Program-made: the position numbers and the translations under genes
The notes under the pieces: model-generated
Database searches by the model: none
The model's input: only the letters and a program-made list of their open reading frames with translations
Told to the model about the DNA's origin: nothing
Shown here: positions 52,898-53,965 of the stretch, in pieces
Numbering within the stretch: the stretch's first letter is position 1
How the letters are laid out: each line of letters starts with the position of its first letter
Origin: an uncultured Synechococcales cyanobacterium
Lineage (GTDB): Bacteria > Cyanobacteriota > Cyanobacteriia > Thermosynechococcales > Thermosynechococcaceae
Direction: 5' to 3'
Assembly (NCBI GenBank): GCA_902806435.1
Contig: CADCWO010000087.1
Location: forward strand, 7,308-61,272
DNA: 53,965 nt

Positions 52898-52919
52898 GGG
52901 GTACCCAAACGGGTACCCC
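52898..52919. repeat. Perfect 9-bp hairpin after the Ig/propeller gene
   Basis: GGGGTACCC (52898-52906) and GGGTACCCC (52911-52919) pair around AAAC. The stem is GC-rich and stable, but no T-tract follows. It lies 45 bases after the stop and may act as a terminator-like or protective 3' structure on either strand. Confidence 0.55.
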
Positions 52920-52994
52920 GGTACAACTGGTAAAACAAGGCTAAGGAAGACTTAAAACCCGAAAACTCCTCAGCGTCCTACAAGACAAACGTCT

Positions 52995-53411
52995 ATGCCA
53001 TTCACCAAACGCCTATCCAAGCTAGCGCAATGCCCGATCCTTTGTATTCCCAGTGCTCGGTTACTAGCCTTGATCATGATTGGTTTTGGCTTGGGGGTGC
53101 TCCTACTGCCTCATGCCTTATTTACTCAATTGATCGCCTTTCAAATCATCCCAGATCAGGTATGGAGCTTGATTTTTCTGTTTATTGGCAGCATGGGCTT
53201 GATTGGGCAACAGAAACGAAATATCTACCTCCTTATCCTCTTCTACTTTGGTACTGCTTACCTATTAATAACTGTCGCTTGGTCTTTGGCTGCCTACGGT
53301 GCCTTTCCAACAATGACAACTTACCTATTTATTGGTTTATCCGCTGCTCGTCAAGGGACACAACTAGTGGAAATCCTATTTCGACCACAGGCCAGTTCCA
53401 AGGAAGAGTAG
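52995..53411 (+). CDS. Small polytopic membrane protein of unknown function
   Basis: The 138-residue protein has about four membrane spans (about residues 22-42, 57-70, 78-98 and 104-118; LLALIMIGFGLGVLLLP, VWSLIFLFIGSMGLIG, YLLILFYFGTAYLLI). The N-terminus is basic (MPFTKRLSKLAQ) and the C-terminus polar (RPQASSKEE). It has no motif that I recognise. It follows the hairpin at 52898, with no clear ribosome-binding site, and is the last gene of the 49.5-53.4 kb group. Confidence 0.6.
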   Translation: MPFTKRLSKLAQCPILCIPSARLLALIMIGFGLGVLLLPHALFTQLIAFQIIPDQVWSLIFLFIGSMGLIGQQKRNIYLLILFYFGTAYLLITVAWSLAAYGAFPTMTTYLFIGLSAARQGTQLVEILFRPQASSKEE

Positions 53412-53853
53412 TAACTACCCATTAGCCTTTTGGGGATTTGTAGCTGTCTCGTTGGGCCGGCTGGGGCTCGTGAGTAACTATTACCAACTTAATTGGGGAC
53501 TAGTAGTTTGTTTCTTTAACCCTTTTTAAGGAGCTTTGGCCTGTTCTTTTACGACAACAGGTATCTATACAAGTACAGCTAGGTACAGCTATCCACCTGA
53601 TCATCGCCCTTATCACGGCACGAGAAACACAGATTTTGGAAGATAGGCTCCTGTGTATGAGACCTCTTTATTCCTGCATCGCAATCAAGCGACCTTGGCA
53701 GAACCCAGCAACAAATTTTGGAACAACTTCGTGGCTCTATTGCCAAACCGTCGATCTTGATCAGCTAATGTCGCTGCTGCGCGTCTACCTGAGTCAATAA
53801 AGGACTCCGCTATTCAGTGCCACTTTAATATCAACCTGCCTTGAGGTCAGAAC
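53412..53853. other. Gap before the response regulator gene
   Basis: I see no convincing gene. A 47-codon reading at 53657-53800 starts MRPLYSCIAIKRPW and ends in LLRVYLSQ but has no ribosome-binding site; it may be a fragment. The ribosome-binding site of the next gene (GAGGT, 53843-53847) lies in this gap. Confidence 0.3.
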
Positions 53854-53965
53854 ATGGAATTGACAACCAAAGCAAACATCCTTATGGTTGATGATCGCCC
53901 AGAGAACCTACTGGCCTTAGAGAGCATTCTGGATAGTTTGGGGGAGAATCTGGTCACAGCTCATT
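53854..53965 (+). CDS. Response regulator (partial, cut by the window end)
   Basis: The first 37 residues read MELTTKANILMVDDRPENLL and continue with ESILDSLGENLV, the first strand, acidic pair (VDDR) and helix of a REC domain. GAGGT lies 7 bases before the ATG. In cyanobacteria the DDRPENL variant is common in REC domains fused to histidine kinases or other outputs. The output domain is beyond the window. Confidence 0.85.
   Translation, partial: MELTTKANILMVDDRPENLLALESILDSLGENLVTAH

Overview
The window comes from a phycobilisome-containing cyanobacterium. It carries a phycocyanin rod operon (cpcB-cpcA-cpcC-cpcD-cpcE-cpcF-cpcG-cpcG), plastocyanin, phosphoribulokinase, a DUF3611 protein and a cyanobacterial-type two-component cluster. 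The octamer GCGATCGC (HIP1), typical of many cyanobacteria, recurs throughout. Base composition is close to balanced and genes sit on both strands in short operons, which looks like an ordinary chromosomal segment. The species cannot be named from the sequence alone.

Layout. Bases 1-5.3 kb hold the tail of an unknown ORF, a HI0933-type flavoprotein, plastocyanin (petE), a cyclic-peptide-type ABC exporter and an RluA/RluD pseudouridine synthase. Bases 5.3-11.9 kb are the cpc operon: both phycocyanin subunits, the rod linker CpcC, a CpcD cap with an unusual charged tail, the CpcE/CpcF bilin lyase, and two tandem rod-core linkers. Nested inverted repeats lie between several of these genes. Bases 12-16.5 kb carry a coiled-coil membrane protein, dprA, a Gfo/Idh/MocA oxidoreductase and glutamate dehydrogenase. 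Bases 16.7-21.1 kb are an overlapping three-gene signalling cassette: a REC-wHTH-Hpt-REC-REC-GGDEF protein, a double-PAS histidine kinase and a lone REC protein. Bases 21.2-32.9 kb are mixed: an IS remnant, an ATP-grasp protein, a TspO-like protein, a TIGR02588/TIGR02587 pair, an aldo/keto reductase, murQ, a membrane-anchored glyoxalase-fold protein, a broken transposase, a TetR/SDR unit with two matching operators, a B12-binding radical SAM protein and a DUF3611 protein. Bases 33.2-48 kb include tmRNA (ssrA), a DciA-like DUF721 protein, a mercuric-reductase-like flavoprotein, a CrcB fluoride channel, two glycosyltransferases, a desaturase-like FAD enzyme, a stress block (DnaJ-like, Hsp20, Dps), a FIST protein and prk. 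Bases 48-54 kb are gene-poor. They contain a second decayed copy of the same IS, a perfect 14-bp hairpin, and a set of poorly characterised genes: a Gly/Ala-rich membrane protein, a YkuD-like L,D-transpeptidase-fold protein, an Ig plus propeller-like protein and a small membrane protein. The window ends inside a response regulator.

How the genes work together. The cpc genes make the light-harvesting rods: subunits, linkers and the chromophore lyase from one cluster. The hairpins probably set the stoichiometry, with far more CpcBA than linkers needed. Plastocyanin and phosphoribulokinase belong to photosynthetic electron flow and the Calvin cycle. The signalling cassette could link a PAS-sensed input to both DNA binding and c-di-GMP. 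The least explained part is 49.5-53.4 kb. It is the best candidate here for an undescribed system, although its unity is an inference from gene order.
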